Positions 23,967-32,764 of a stretch of 35,895 nt of DNA are shown one piece after another; position 1 is the first letter of the stretch, and every line of letters starts with the position of its first letter. The stretch lies in assembly GCF_022808595.1 (NCBI RefSeq), contig NZ_JAKUCN010000013.1:1-35895 (forward strand). Reading direction: 5' to 3'. Origin of the DNA: Microvirga solisilvae. Lineage in GTDB: Bacteria; Pseudomonadota; Alphaproteobacteria; Rhizobiales; Beijerinckiaceae. The translations under genes were made by a program, and so were the position numbers. Under the pieces are notes generated by a model that was given only the letters and a program-made list of their open reading frames with translations, was not told the DNA's origin and did no database searches.

Positions 23967-25356
23967 CCATCTCTCCTGCTGACAGAGACAAGCACGCCTT
24001 GAAGCTCGTTCCAACGCCCGGAACGCTCTTTATGATGACGATTCCGCCAATGCTTTCTATACGATCACGGAGGCCGCTGAGGCCCAAGCTAGGTGTCGGC
24101 GCGATACCGGAACCCTTATGGATCCCCGGCCCATCATCCGCCACTTCTATCGTAATCCTTGCGCCGTCCCAGCTGGCGTGGACGCGTTGCCCAACTCCAT
24201 CGGCATGTTTGAAGGTATTATTGAGACATTCCTGCACGAAGCGGCACAGCGCGATCTTGACGAAGTGAGGAGCTTCCTGCGGCACATACGCGATCTGGCG
24301 CGAAACTGTCGTTCCTGTTCGTAGTTCATGCTGACGAATCATCAGAAGCAAGGCTTCGTCGAGAGACAATTTCTCGACTTCCGGAAGAAGGAGGCCCTTG
24401 CAAATGTTTCTGATGTCCGTAAGCGCATCTGACAAAGCGCTGCGGATCTTCTGCAGATTGTCTTGCTCCCTCTCACTTCCTTCTACACGGCCAAGGCGCA
24501 GCAGAGCCAACCCGACAAGCTGGGCCACACCATCATGCAGGTCGTATCCCATCCGTCTCATGAAACGCTCGTTGTTTTCCGTTGATTTCTGCGCAGCCTT
24601 TTCTATGCGACCTTTGAGAGAACGGTTCTCATGCAGAAGTGCCGACAATTGCGCGACGCGCTCCACCAAGGCGACGCGCTGCCGGTCGATCGTCTTACCC
24701 GCATTCGCGACGATGATGAACAAGCAACCCATCATGTTTAGCGTGATCACTGCTGTTGTGATCCACGTCTGCCATTTGGATGCTGTGAGTTCGGTTTTTA
24801 TGACATCCGCCCGTTCATGAAACTCCGCGACAGCTATGACATGGCTGGTCTCTAAGTCGTAGATCGGTACAAAGACCTCGAGCAGTGGCACTCCCTTAGC
24901 GCGCTCGCTCGCGTCCTCTTCATAGGCGAGTCCATTCAGCTGTACTTTGACGGCTCCTGCCCAGGCCTGCCGTGGATAGGGGTTGAGAGGAAATTTCTTT
25001 CCGATGAGATCAGGCTCGCTGCTGTAGACGATGAGCCCGTCCCGTTTCCAGATTCTGAGGGACGTGACGTTTGCTCGAAGATCCGGTCGGTCCATAACCC
25101 GATTCAGATCAAGGATGCTTTGTTTCGACAGAACATTCCCCGATGCGAGTTCCTGGAGATGAGGAGCAATATTGCTATTGACGGAGAGTGCCATGGAAAC
25201 GGATTTCAATTCCGCGACGCTTTCCTCGATCTGCGATGAAACCCAGGCGCCCATCGCAAGCATACCGACGATCATGACGCCGAAGGCTACACACAGGAAC
25301 TGATTGATGAGGCTCAAGCCCTGTCTGGGCAACGTCTCAGGGGGCGCTTCGCGCAT
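23956..25356 (-). CDS. Membrane sensor histidine kinase, NarX/HisKA_3 type
   Basis: A 466-residue sensor kinase. A first membrane helix (residues about 15-40, FLCVAFGVMIVGMLAMGAW) is followed by a periplasmic sensor region of about 160 residues (LRIWKRDGLIVYSSEPDLIG and LLEVFVPIYDLETS, cache-like), a second helix (ITTAVITLNMMGCLFIIVA), a coiled linker, the HisKA_3 box YDLHDGVAQLVGLALLRLG with the phospho-His, and an HATPase_c domain (VADDGPGIHKGS, LGLSGLRDRIESIGG). The frame is open to 25560. ATG 25356 is chosen because the region before it carries regulatory repeats. The signal is unknown. Its end overlaps the cognate regulator. Confidence 0.92.
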   Translation of the reverse strand: MREAPPETLPRQGLSLINQFLCVAFGVMIVGMLAMGAWVSSQIEESVAELKSVSMALSVNSNIAPHLQELASGNVLSKQSILDLNRVMDRPDLRANVTSLRIWKRDGLIVYSSEPDLIGKKFPLNPYPRQAWAGAVKVQLNGLAYEEDASERAKGVPLLEVFVPIYDLETSHVIAVAEFHERADVIKTELTASKWQTWITTAVITLNMMGCLFIIVANAGKTIDRQRVALVERVAQLSALLHENRSLKGRIEKAAQKSTENNERFMRRMGYDLHDGVAQLVGLALLRLGRVEGSEREQDNLQKIRSALSDALTDIRNICKGLLLPEVEKLSLDEALLLMIRQHELRTGTTVSRQIAYVPQEAPHFVKIALCRFVQECLNNTFKHADGVGQRVHASWDGARITIEVADDGPGIHKGSGIAPTPSLGLSGLRDRIESIGGIVIIKSVPGVGTSFKACLSLSAGEMDAA

Positions 25357-25615
25357 TGTATCGCAGGATAAATCCACAATGGTATTCCCGCTCTCAGTCT
25401 CACAGCCCTTCTGGTTGAGGCTGATGATCGAGAGAGAAGATAAGGTCGCTCCATCTCTCGAACGGGTAAATACTATCCGGAAGGGGTAGTCTGGCCGAAC
25501 AGGGATCGGCAGTTGCCTGCATATCGAGACTACTTTCCGAACAATGAGAAGCAGTCGCAATGGCTTAGACTAGCCATAAACACCTTTGCGAAGAGCCAAC
25601 GCGCAAGCCTCTTCT

Positions 25616-25679
25616 CCGACCATAGTCGGTATACCGACCAAAGTCCGATACGGTCTCAAGACCCTGATCGGACCTTGGT
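25616..25679. promoter_or_regulatory. Composite operator/hairpin upstream of the RTX peroxidase gene
   Basis: CCGACCATAGTC (25616-25627) recurs as CCGACCAAAGTC (25634-25645), 18 nt apart. Between them sits the perfect palindrome GTCGGTATACCGAC (25625-25638). A large nested inverted repeat then spans 25637-25679: arms ACCAA, GTCCGAT, GGTCT pair with AGACC, ATCGGAC, TTGGT with only one to three unpaired bases between blocks. It could bind a dimeric regulator or fold as RNA in the leader of the peroxidase transcript. Confidence 0.65.
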
Positions 25680-25691
25680 GCCGCTGCCTGT

Positions 25692-25712
25692 TATAGGACC
25701 TCAGACCCTATA
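25692..25712. promoter_or_regulatory. Inverted repeat TATAGG-N9-CCTATA
   Basis: Six-base perfect arms with a 9-nt spacer, 74 nt before the peroxidase ATG. Half-sites contain TATA-like sequence, so it may overlap the promoter -10 element. Confidence 0.4.
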
Positions 25713-25785
25713 GTTGAGACGACCCATCCCGCCCAGAATGTGTTCATGAACCGCCCGAAATGCGGCAGCACATAGGAGGAGCGAC

Positions 25786-28700
25786 ATGGTCAATCTCGTC
25801 AGGCACGATCTCGAGTTCATTCTGAAGCAGATCAAGATCGCGGAAGCGCATTCATCGGGAACGCCGCTGACCGAGATCCGCGTCGACGCTCAAGGAAACA
25901 TCTCGACCAATCCGAGCGATCCACTGGCTATCAGCACTCCCCTATCTCCTTACGGGCTGCGCACGGTGGATGGCAGCTACAACAATCTGGTCGCAGGACG
26001 CGATCAATGGGGCGCTGCCGATAATCCCTTCCCACGGATCACCACGCCTTATTATCGAAACGAGAACGACGACAGCATCACGTTCGGCCAGGGCTCGCCC
26101 AATCCTGTCGTCTTTACCGACGGCAATTATGGCGAGATGGGCAACCCCAGTCCTCAATCCATGGGGCTGGGTGGCGGGACCCTCGTGGACGCCGACCCAC
26201 GCATCATTTCCAATCTCATTGTCGACCAGACCCTCGACAACCCGGCAGCTATCTACGCAGCTCTCACCCATGCTGGCGTGACCGGACCGGACCTGATGAC
26301 GGCCCTGAACGAAATTCGCAGCGCTCATACGGCGCTCAAGACGGCAATCACCGGCGGCGTTCAGGCGACAATCGATTCAGCGCAGACAGCACTCAACACA
26401 GCCTTGACCAAACATGGCGTCGAGATGGACGGTGAGAGCGTCGTTCTGCCGAACGTTTCTCCCGATGAAGGCCTTTCGGCTTCGTACAATGGCTGGTTCA
26501 CGCTTTTCGGCCAGTTCTTCGACCATGGTCTCGATCTCGTTCCCAAGGGCAATAACGGGACGATCTATATTCCGCTCCAGCCAGACGATCCGCTCTACAA
26601 CGCGGATAGCCCGCATACCAACTTCATGGTGCTGACCCGCGCACCGACCAATGCCGTCAACCTGACAACTCCATGGGTCGATCAGAACCAGACCTATACG
26701 TCGCATTCATCGCATCAGCTGTTTTTACGCGAATACGAGTTCTCTGTAGACCGCAACGGGGACGGCATCGCCGATTCCTATCCGGTCTCGACCGGAAAGC
26801 TGCTGACAGGCGATCGCGGCCTCGCCACCTGGGCCGATGTGAAGGAGCAGGCGCGGACGATGCTCGGCATCAATCTGACGGATGCGGACGTGACCAACAT
26901 TCCGCTGTTCGTGATGGATGAATATGGCGAGTTCGTGCGTGGGCCCAATGGTTATCCGCAACTGGTCGTCTCTCTCGGCACCGACGGCAAATTCGGCGGC
27001 GGCGATGACGTTTTCCGCGAGGGAAATCCAAGTGCCCCGATCTCGACTGCAGATGCGCTCCGCACTGGGCACGCCTTCCTGGACGATATCGCCCATGCCG
27101 CTGTCCCGGTCCTCGTGAACGGCGTCCTGCAGCAGGATGGCGATGGTGCAATCGGCTACAAGAACCTCGACGGTACGAACGGTCCGCTTAATGATCGTGG
27201 CCAGCAGACGGCCTACGACAACGAGATGCTCGATGCTCACTACATCACGGGTGATGGACGCGGCAACGAGAATATCGGTCTTTCCGCCGTCCACCATGTA
27301 TTCCATTCCGAACACAACCATATGGTCGAGCAAGTAAAGGTGCGCGCCATTGAGTCAGGCGACGTCGCCTTCCTCAATGAATGGCTGCGTGTCGATCTTC
27401 CGCTTGACACGGTTCTTCCTCCCGCGAATGATCCCGCGGCGATTGCCGCCTTTGCGCAGAATCTCAAGTGGGATGGCGAGCGCCTGTTCCAGGCAGCCCG
27501 GTTCACCACCGAGATGCAATATCAACACCTTGTCTTTGAAGAATTCGCACGCAAGGTTCAGCCGGATGTCGATGCTTTCGTCTTCAACCCTTCCATCGAC
27601 ATCAACCCGGCGATCTTCGCTGAATTCGCGCATGTCGTGTACCGGTTCGGCCACTCGATGCTCCGTGAAGAGGTGGCGGCCATCGATGCGAACGGCAACA
27701 ATGTCGGCATGGATCTCTTCGATGCGTTCCTGAACCCGCTGGCTTTCGGGTCATCCACCATCGATCACGATGAGGCTGCGGGCGCGATCATCCGCGGCAT
27801 GACGAGCCAGGTTGGCAACGAAATCGACGAATTCGTAACGGGTGTCCTGCGCAACCAGCTCGTCGGCATTCCGCTCGATCTTGCAGCCCTCAATATCGCT
27901 CGTGGTCGTGACACTGGCATTCCCCCCCTCAATGAGGCACGGCGACAATTCCAGCAAATGGCGAGCGGCGACACGCAGCTCGCGGCCTATACGAGTTGGA
28001 CCGACTTCGCCTTGAACCTGAAGAATCCGGCCTCGATCGTGAATTTCATCGCGGCCTACGGCACGCATGAAACCATCGTCAATGCGACTACTGTCGAAGC
28101 CAAGCGGAATGCAGCGTGGAACCTTGTTTTCGGTCATTCGAGCCTTGACGAGGCTGACCGTCAGGCTTTCCTGAATGGTACCGGCCCATATGCCACCAAA
28201 CTCGGCGGCCTCGAGGATGTCGATCTCTGGGTCGGCGGCATGGCAGAGAAGAAGATGGCCTTCGGCGGAATGCTGGGCTCCACCTTCTCCTTCATTTTCG
28301 AACTCCAGCTCGAGAACCTGCAGAACGCCGACCGGTTCTACTATCTGTCCCGCGTCCAGGGTCTGAACCTGCTCAACGAGCTGGAAAACAACTCTCTCGC
28401 CAAGATGATCCTGAACAACACCGATCTCGGCGAGACCGGCTATGCTCTGCCTGGGGACATCTTCTCCGTGCCGGACCATGTTCTTTACATGGACCGTACC
28501 ATGATGACGAAGTTCGGCCTGACGGATCCAACACAGGACGACCCGTGGCTCCAGGCTGTATCGCCGATGGTAGTGCGCGTCGATGCCAACAACGACGGCA
28601 AGGACGAGTACATCCGCGTTAACACCAACGACCACGTTCTGATCCAGGGTACTCAAGGAAACGACACTATCATCTCGGGCGGCGGCGACGACTCGGTCTG

Positions 28701-31700
28701 GGGCCGAGACGGCAACGACAGCATCGAAGCGGGTTACGGCGTCGACAAAGTACATGGCGGCAAGGGCGACGACATCATCACCAATAACGGCACGGATATC
28801 GGCGAAGTCGACATGCTGCACGGAGAAGAGGGTAACGACGTCATCCACGGCGGCAGTGGCCTTGCGCTTGTCTTCGGCAACGAGGGACAGGACTTCTTGA
28901 TTGCCGGTCCTGACGGGAAGGAAATGTTCGGCGGAACGGGCAATGACTTCATGCTCGGCGGTGACGGCGGCGATTTCCTTCTCGGCAACGAAGGCGACGA
29001 CTGGATCGAAGCTGGCAATGGCTTCGATACCACTGCCGGCGACAATTCCGAGCTGAATTTCAACTCAACCATCATCGGCCATGACGTGATGTTCGCAGGC
29101 CAGAACGAACATGATTTCGACGCCGAATCTGGCGACGACATCATGGTCCAAGGCGAAAGCGTCATGCGTAACGAAGGCATGTTCGGCTACGACTGGGCGA
29201 TCCATAAAGGCAATGGCGAGGCCGCGGATTCCGATCTGCTCACGCCCATCTTCACGACAGACGAGCAGGACATCCTCCGCGACCGTTTCGACCAAGTCGA
29301 GGGCCTGTCCGGCTGGAAGAACAACGACGTCCTCAGGGGCGACAACCGCGGCGACCCGAATGCGGAGCCGCCTCCGGTAGGAGCCAATGTGGACTTCACG
29401 TTTACCGACAATGAACTGACCCATGCCGGCATCGATCGGATCGATGGTCTGCGCGCCTTGCTCGGCAACATGGTGGGCGCGAGGCCCACGACGGGTGATC
29501 TTGAGAAGATTGTTGCCTTCGATCAGGGCAACATCCTGCTCGGCGGCGGCGGCAACGACACGATCGAGGGACGTGGCGGCAACGATCTTATCGACGGCGA
29601 TAACTGGCTGAATGTTCGCATCCGTATCACGGTCGGGAATACGGTCTATACGGCGGATGGGATGACAGGGAAGGTCTATCTCGAATCCCAATACAAGAAC
29701 GGGGCGCCGATCGACGGAGCAACAGCGCAATTCGGCGGCAAGACCCTCGAGGCGCTGATGCTCAACCGCACGCTCAATCCAGGCCAGCTCTCCATCGTCC
29801 GTGAGATCGTCGAAGGGGATCTGTTAAACACAGCCAATGACTATGCGGTCTATAGTGGGGCTCGTTCCGGCTACAGCTTCAGCCGCAACGCGGATGGCAG
29901 CTACACGGTTACCGATACCGATGCGGCCAACGGCGACGATGGAACGGATCGGGTGCTCAATATCGAGTATCTGCGCTTTGCGGATCAGGATGTTCTGATC
30001 GCGCAGCGTGCCGCGACCGGCATGGTCACGATCACTGGCACTGAAAACATCCTGACAGCGGATGCGAGTGGCATTGCGGATGCCAACGGTCTCGGAGCCT
30101 TCAGCTATCGGTGGGAGTTCTCGACCAATTTCGGCACAACCTGGAGCACCATTCCTGGCGCCAATCAGCAGAACTACTCGGTTCCGGATAGTCGAATTGG
30201 TCAGTTCATTCGGGTGGTCGTGAGCTTTACCGATGGCGCCGGAAATCCGGAATCCATCACCTCCGTGATCACGGCGCGGATCGGGTCGAACAATGCCAGC
30301 GACAACTATTCCGGCACGACGGGTCCGAACCTGATCAACGGCCGCAATGGCAATGACACCCTCGCAGGCCTCGATGGTGATGACGTGATCAATGGCGGTG
30401 CCGGCAATGACATCATCACCGGCGCGGCAGGGAACGATGCCCTCAGTGGCGGTTCCGGCAACGACAATATCGATGGCGGGGAAGGTAACGACAGCATCGA
30501 TGGCGGCTCGGGGACCAACACGCTCAGCGGCGGAGCCGGTAATGACGTCTTCCTCTACGCGATCGATGGTGGTGGAGCAACGTCAACCATCAACGGCGGC
30601 GCCGACATCGACACGATCAATGTCAGCGACAGTGGAAGCAGCGACGAAACGCTGAACGTCACTTTTACGAGTAACCGCCTGACCATTATCGAGAGCGCAA
30701 CGGTTTCGGCCGATGTGGAGCGTGTAGTTGCCGATCTCGGCGATGGCGATGGAGATACTCTCGAGTACTCAACCGGCAGCGCCGGGGTGACGGTGGATCT
30801 CGGAGCCGGAACGGCCTCCGGCTTCCTCTCCATCACAGGCATCGAGAACGTGACAGGAGGCAATGGTGCCGACACCTTGATCGGCAACGGGGCCGCCAAC
30901 GTCCTCAACGGCCGCGGTGGCGCCGACATCATGCGTGGTCTTGGCGGCGATGATATCTATGTGGTCGACAATGCCGGCGACGTCGTCGATGAAAGCGCGG
31001 CGGGATCGGGCGGCGTGGACACCGTGCAGACGGCTCTTGCCGCCTATACTCTGACAGGCGGCATAGAGAACCTTACCTACACCGGCAACGGCTCCTTCAC
31101 GGGCAACGGCAACGCCTTGAACAACGTCGTGACAGGTGGGAACGGGGGAGACAACCTCTCCGGTCTCGACGGCAATGACACTCTGAACGGCGACGACGGC
31201 AACGATACCCTGAACGGCGGCATTGGAAACGATACCCTCAATGGCGCCGCTGGCGTTGACCGGATGACTGGCGGCGACGGTGCGGACATCTTCATCTTCG
31301 ATGATGACGAGACCGGCACCAACGCCAGCCGTGACGTTATCGTCGACTTCGTCCAAGGTAGCGACAAGATCGATATCAAGGCTATTGATGCGAACCGGTC
31401 GATCATCAGCCTCGGTTCGGATCAGGACTTCACGTTCATCGGCACTGCCAATTTCACTGGTAATGGTCAGCTCCGTTATCGGCAGGAAGGAGGTCAAACC
31501 ATCATCGAAGGGCGTTACACGACGCTCTTCGGCGGCAACGCCACGTTCCAGATCGCTCTCAATGGTCTGGTGAATCTCACGGCGGCCGATTTCATCGGCA
31601 TCACCAATGCTCCTCAGCCCGTTGGCCCTCAACCTAACCTTCTCGCGGCTCGGGCATCGGCAGTCGCGGAGAATGCTGCAGCCGGCACCACAGTCGCCTC

Positions 31701-32631
31701 GCTGACGGCCTTTGGGCCGGAGGCGGATGGCATGGTGACCTACTCCCTGCAAGGCGTATCGAGCAAACTCTTTGAGATCAATGATGGCGACATCGTCCTC
31801 AAGAGGGGTGCAATCCTCGATTTCGAAACCAAACGCTCTCATGAAATCACCGTCGTTGCGACCTCAAGCGATGGTGAGACGAAGCATGAAACCTTCCGGT
31901 TCGATCTCAGGAACGTCGGCGGGACGGTTAAAGGCAGCTCCAAATCCGAAACCTGTCGCGGCACTGAGGAAGAAGATCGGATCTGGGCAGGAAGAGGCCA
32001 TGACGTTGTCGTTGCTGGAAACGGTAATGACCGGGTCTATGGTGAATACGGAAACGACCGCCTGTATGCGGGAGGAGGCAACGATATCCTTAGCGGTGGA
32101 ATCGGGAATGATGTTCTCGACGGCGGCAAAGGAATTGACCGTATGTGGGGCGGCGACGGCAACGACATCTATGTTGTCGATCACCGTCACGACCGGATCT
32201 ATGAGAGCAAAGGCGATGGTATCGATACGGTCAGAGCCAGCGTGTCCTATTCCCTCTCCGGCACTCACGTAGAGAAGCTTATCCTGACCGGGTTGGGCGA
32301 TACCTACGGCTACGGCAATGGCCTCAACAACGTCTTACAAGGCAATGCCGGAGATAACGTCCTCAACGGTATGGGCGGCAACGACAAGCTGAAGGGCGGG
32401 TCGGGAGCAGATACGTTCGTTTTCCAGAAGAACAGCGGAACGGACACCATCCTCGACTTCCGCCATGGCGTCGACGAGATCGATGTGAGCCGATGGTCCG
32501 GAGTCAACCGCCTGTCAGACCTCGCGATGTTCCAATCGGGCCGCGACACCATCATCGTACACCGCTCCGACATTCTCGTTCTCAAGGGTGTCGATGCATC
32601 CGATCTCGACAGCAACGACTTCATCTTCTGA
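25786..32631 (+). CDS. Secreted animal-type heme peroxidase with RTX repeats
   Basis: A 2281-residue exoprotein. Residues about 20-930 form an animal-type (peroxidase-cyclooxygenase superfamily) heme peroxidase: distal His247 in FGQFFDHGLDL, SEHNHM near 505, proximal His623 in YRFGHSML and LNIARGRDTGIPPLNEAR near 702. The catalytic Arg expected before EHN is Ser. RTX nonapeptides (GGxGxDxxx) bind Ca2+ in blocks at about 948-1092, 1248-1275, 1514-1590, 1683-1735, 1775-1838 and 2058-2160, with a cadherin-like domain at about 1953-2045. No N-terminal signal peptide is present. The C-terminus ends DSNDFIF, like type I secretion signals. AGGAGGAG precedes the ATG. The following two genes encode its secretion machinery. 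It probably oxidises halides or phenols outside the cell. Confidence 0.93.
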   Translation: MVNLVRHDLEFILKQIKIAEAHSSGTPLTEIRVDAQGNISTNPSDPLAISTPLSPYGLRTVDGSYNNLVAGRDQWGAADNPFPRITTPYYRNENDDSITFGQGSPNPVVFTDGNYGEMGNPSPQSMGLGGGTLVDADPRIISNLIVDQTLDNPAAIYAALTHAGVTGPDLMTALNEIRSAHTALKTAITGGVQATIDSAQTALNTALTKHGVEMDGESVVLPNVSPDEGLSASYNGWFTLFGQFFDHGLDLVPKGNNGTIYIPLQPDDPLYNADSPHTNFMVLTRAPTNAVNLTTPWVDQNQTYTSHSSHQLFLREYEFSVDRNGDGIADSYPVSTGKLLTGDRGLATWADVKEQARTMLGINLTDADVTNIPLFVMDEYGEFVRGPNGYPQLVVSLGTDGKFGGGDDVFREGNPSAPISTADALRTGHAFLDDIAHAAVPVLVNGVLQQDGDGAIGYKNLDGTNGPLNDRGQQTAYDNEMLDAHYITGDGRGNENIGLSAVHHVFHSEHNHMVEQVKVRAIESGDVAFLNEWLRVDLPLDTVLPPANDPAAIAAFAQNLKWDGERLFQAARFTTEMQYQHLVFEEFARKVQPDVDAFVFNPSIDINPAIFAEFAHVVYRFGHSMLREEVAAIDANGNNVGMDLFDAFLNPLAFGSSTIDHDEAAGAIIRGMTSQVGNEIDEFVTGVLRNQLVGIPLDLAALNIARGRDTGIPPLNEARRQFQQMASGDTQLAAYTSWTDFALNLKNPASIVNFIAAYGTHETIVNATTVEAKRNAAWNLVFGHSSLDEADRQAFLNGTGPYATKLGGLEDVDLWVGGMAEKKMAFGGMLGSTFSFIFELQLENLQNADRFYYLSRVQGLNLLNELENNSLAKMILNNTDLGETGYALPGDIFSVPDHVLYMDRTMMTKFGLTDPTQDDPWLQAVSPMVVRVDANNDGKDEYIRVNTNDHVLIQGTQGNDTIISGGGDDSVWGRDGNDSIEAGYGVDKVHGGKGDDIITNNGTDIGEVDMLHGEEGNDVIHGGSGLALVFGNEGQDFLIAGPDGKEMFGGTGNDFMLGGDGGDFLLGNEGDDWIEAGNGFDTTAGDNSELNFNSTIIGHDVMFAGQNEHDFDAESGDDIMVQGESVMRNEGMFGYDWAIHKGNGEAADSDLLTPIFTTDEQDILRDRFDQVEGLSGWKNNDVLRGDNRGDPNAEPPPVGANVDFTFTDNELTHAGIDRIDGLRALLGNMVGARPTTGDLEKIVAFDQGNILLGGGGNDTIEGRGGNDLIDGDNWLNVRIRITVGNTVYTADGMTGKVYLESQYKNGAPIDGATAQFGGKTLEALMLNRTLNPGQLSIVREIVEGDLLNTANDYAVYSGARSGYSFSRNADGSYTVTDTDAANGDDGTDRVLNIEYLRFADQDVLIAQRAATGMVTITGTENILTADASGIADANGLGAFSYRWEFSTNFGTTWSTIPGANQQNYSVPDSRIGQFIRVVVSFTDGAGNPESITSVITARIGSNNASDNYSGTTGPNLINGRNGNDTLAGLDGDDVINGGAGNDIITGAAGNDALSGGSGNDNIDGGEGNDSIDGGSGTNTLSGGAGNDVFLYAIDGGGATSTINGGADIDTINVSDSGSSDETLNVTFTSNRLTIIESATVSADVERVVADLGDGDGDTLEYSTGSAGVTVDLGAGTASGFLSITGIENVTGGNGADTLIGNGAANVLNGRGGADIMRGLGGDDIYVVDNAGDVVDESAAGSGGVDTVQTALAAYTLTGGIENLTYTGNGSFTGNGNALNNVVTGGNGGDNLSGLDGNDTLNGDDGNDTLNGGIGNDTLNGAAGVDRMTGGDGADIFIFDDDETGTNASRDVIVDFVQGSDKIDIKAIDANRSIISLGSDQDFTFIGTANFTGNGQLRYRQEGGQTIIEGRYTTLFGGNATFQIALNGLVNLTAADFIGITNAPQPVGPQPNLLAARASAVAENAAAGTTVASLTAFGPEADGMVTYSLQGVSSKLFEINDGDIVLKRGAILDFETKRSHEITVVATSSDGETKHETFRFDLRNVGGTVKGSSKSETCRGTEEEDRIWAGRGHDVVVAGNGNDRVYGEYGNDRLYAGGGNDILSGGIGNDVLDGGKGIDRMWGGDGNDIYVVDHRHDRIYESKGDGIDTVRASVSYSLSGTHVEKLILTGLGDTYGYGNGLNNVLQGNAGDNVLNGMGGNDKLKGGSGADTFVFQKNSGTDTILDFRHGVDEIDVSRWSGVNRLSDLAMFQSGRDTIIVHRSDILVLKGVDASDLDSNDFIF
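28630..29060 (+). repeat. RTX repeat block 1 (within peroxidase)
   Basis: The first and longest glycine-aspartate nonapeptide block, coding for GGGDDSVWGRDGNDSIEAG and further copies directly after the peroxidase domain. It is a protein-level repeat, with diverged codons. Confidence 0.85.
30310..30555 (+). repeat. RTX repeat block 3 (within peroxidase)
   Basis: Eight to nine near-perfect GGxGNDxIx nonapeptides in a row, the most regular block of the protein. The DNA period is 27 nt. Confidence 0.85.
31108..31290 (+). repeat. RTX repeat block 5 (within peroxidase)
   Basis: About six nonapeptides of the type GNDTLNGDD, followed by the DRMTGGDGADIFIF segment that typically closes RTX blocks. 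Confidence 0.8.
31960..32190 (+). repeat. RTX repeat block 6 (within peroxidase)
   Basis: About seven nonapeptides ending in DRMWGGDGNDIYVVD, placed after the cadherin-like domain and near the C-terminal secretion signal. Confidence 0.8.
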
Positions 32632-32657
32632 TGCAGGCAGCTGAGATCGCATGGCCT

Positions 32658-32726
32658 CGCCGGGAGTATCCCCCCACTCCCGGCGGGATCATCTCTAAAA
32701 TGATGCAGACCGACTGAGCGGTCTGC
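32658..32726 (+). other. Two tandem hairpins between peroxidase and secretion ATPase genes
   Basis: CGCCGGGAGT (32658-32667) pairs with ACTCCCGGCG (32676-32685), and GCAGACCG (32705-32712) pairs with CGGTCTGC (32719-32726). Neither has a T-run. They are better explained as partial attenuators or mRNA 3'-end stabilisers that let the large exoprotein be made in excess over its transporter. Confidence 0.65.
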
Positions 32727-32764
32727 GAGGCACCAAGATGCCACAACTTATGTGAGGCAATGCG

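Larger units (their letters stand above)
25357..25785. other. Divergent regulatory region, kinase versus peroxidase operon
   Basis: This 429-nt region between kinase and peroxidase carries at least four ordered repeats: a NarL-like inverted repeat at 25472-25490, the direct repeat and palindromes of 25616-25679, and TATAGG, nine bases, CCTATA at 25692-25712. The peroxidase ribosome binding site AGGAGGAG lies at 25772-25780. No clear gene lies here. Confidence 0.65.

Noticed and set aside
27751..28848. Long minus-strand frames opposite the RTX peroxidase (also 30769-31842)
   Set aside because: Valine/aspartate-rich antisense of the RTX repeats, without start signals or recognisable domains.
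28630..32400. Regularly spaced repeats that could suggest a CRISPR or satellite array
   Set aside because: The 27-nt period codes for RTX nonapeptides in an open frame, with diverged codons and no unique spacers.
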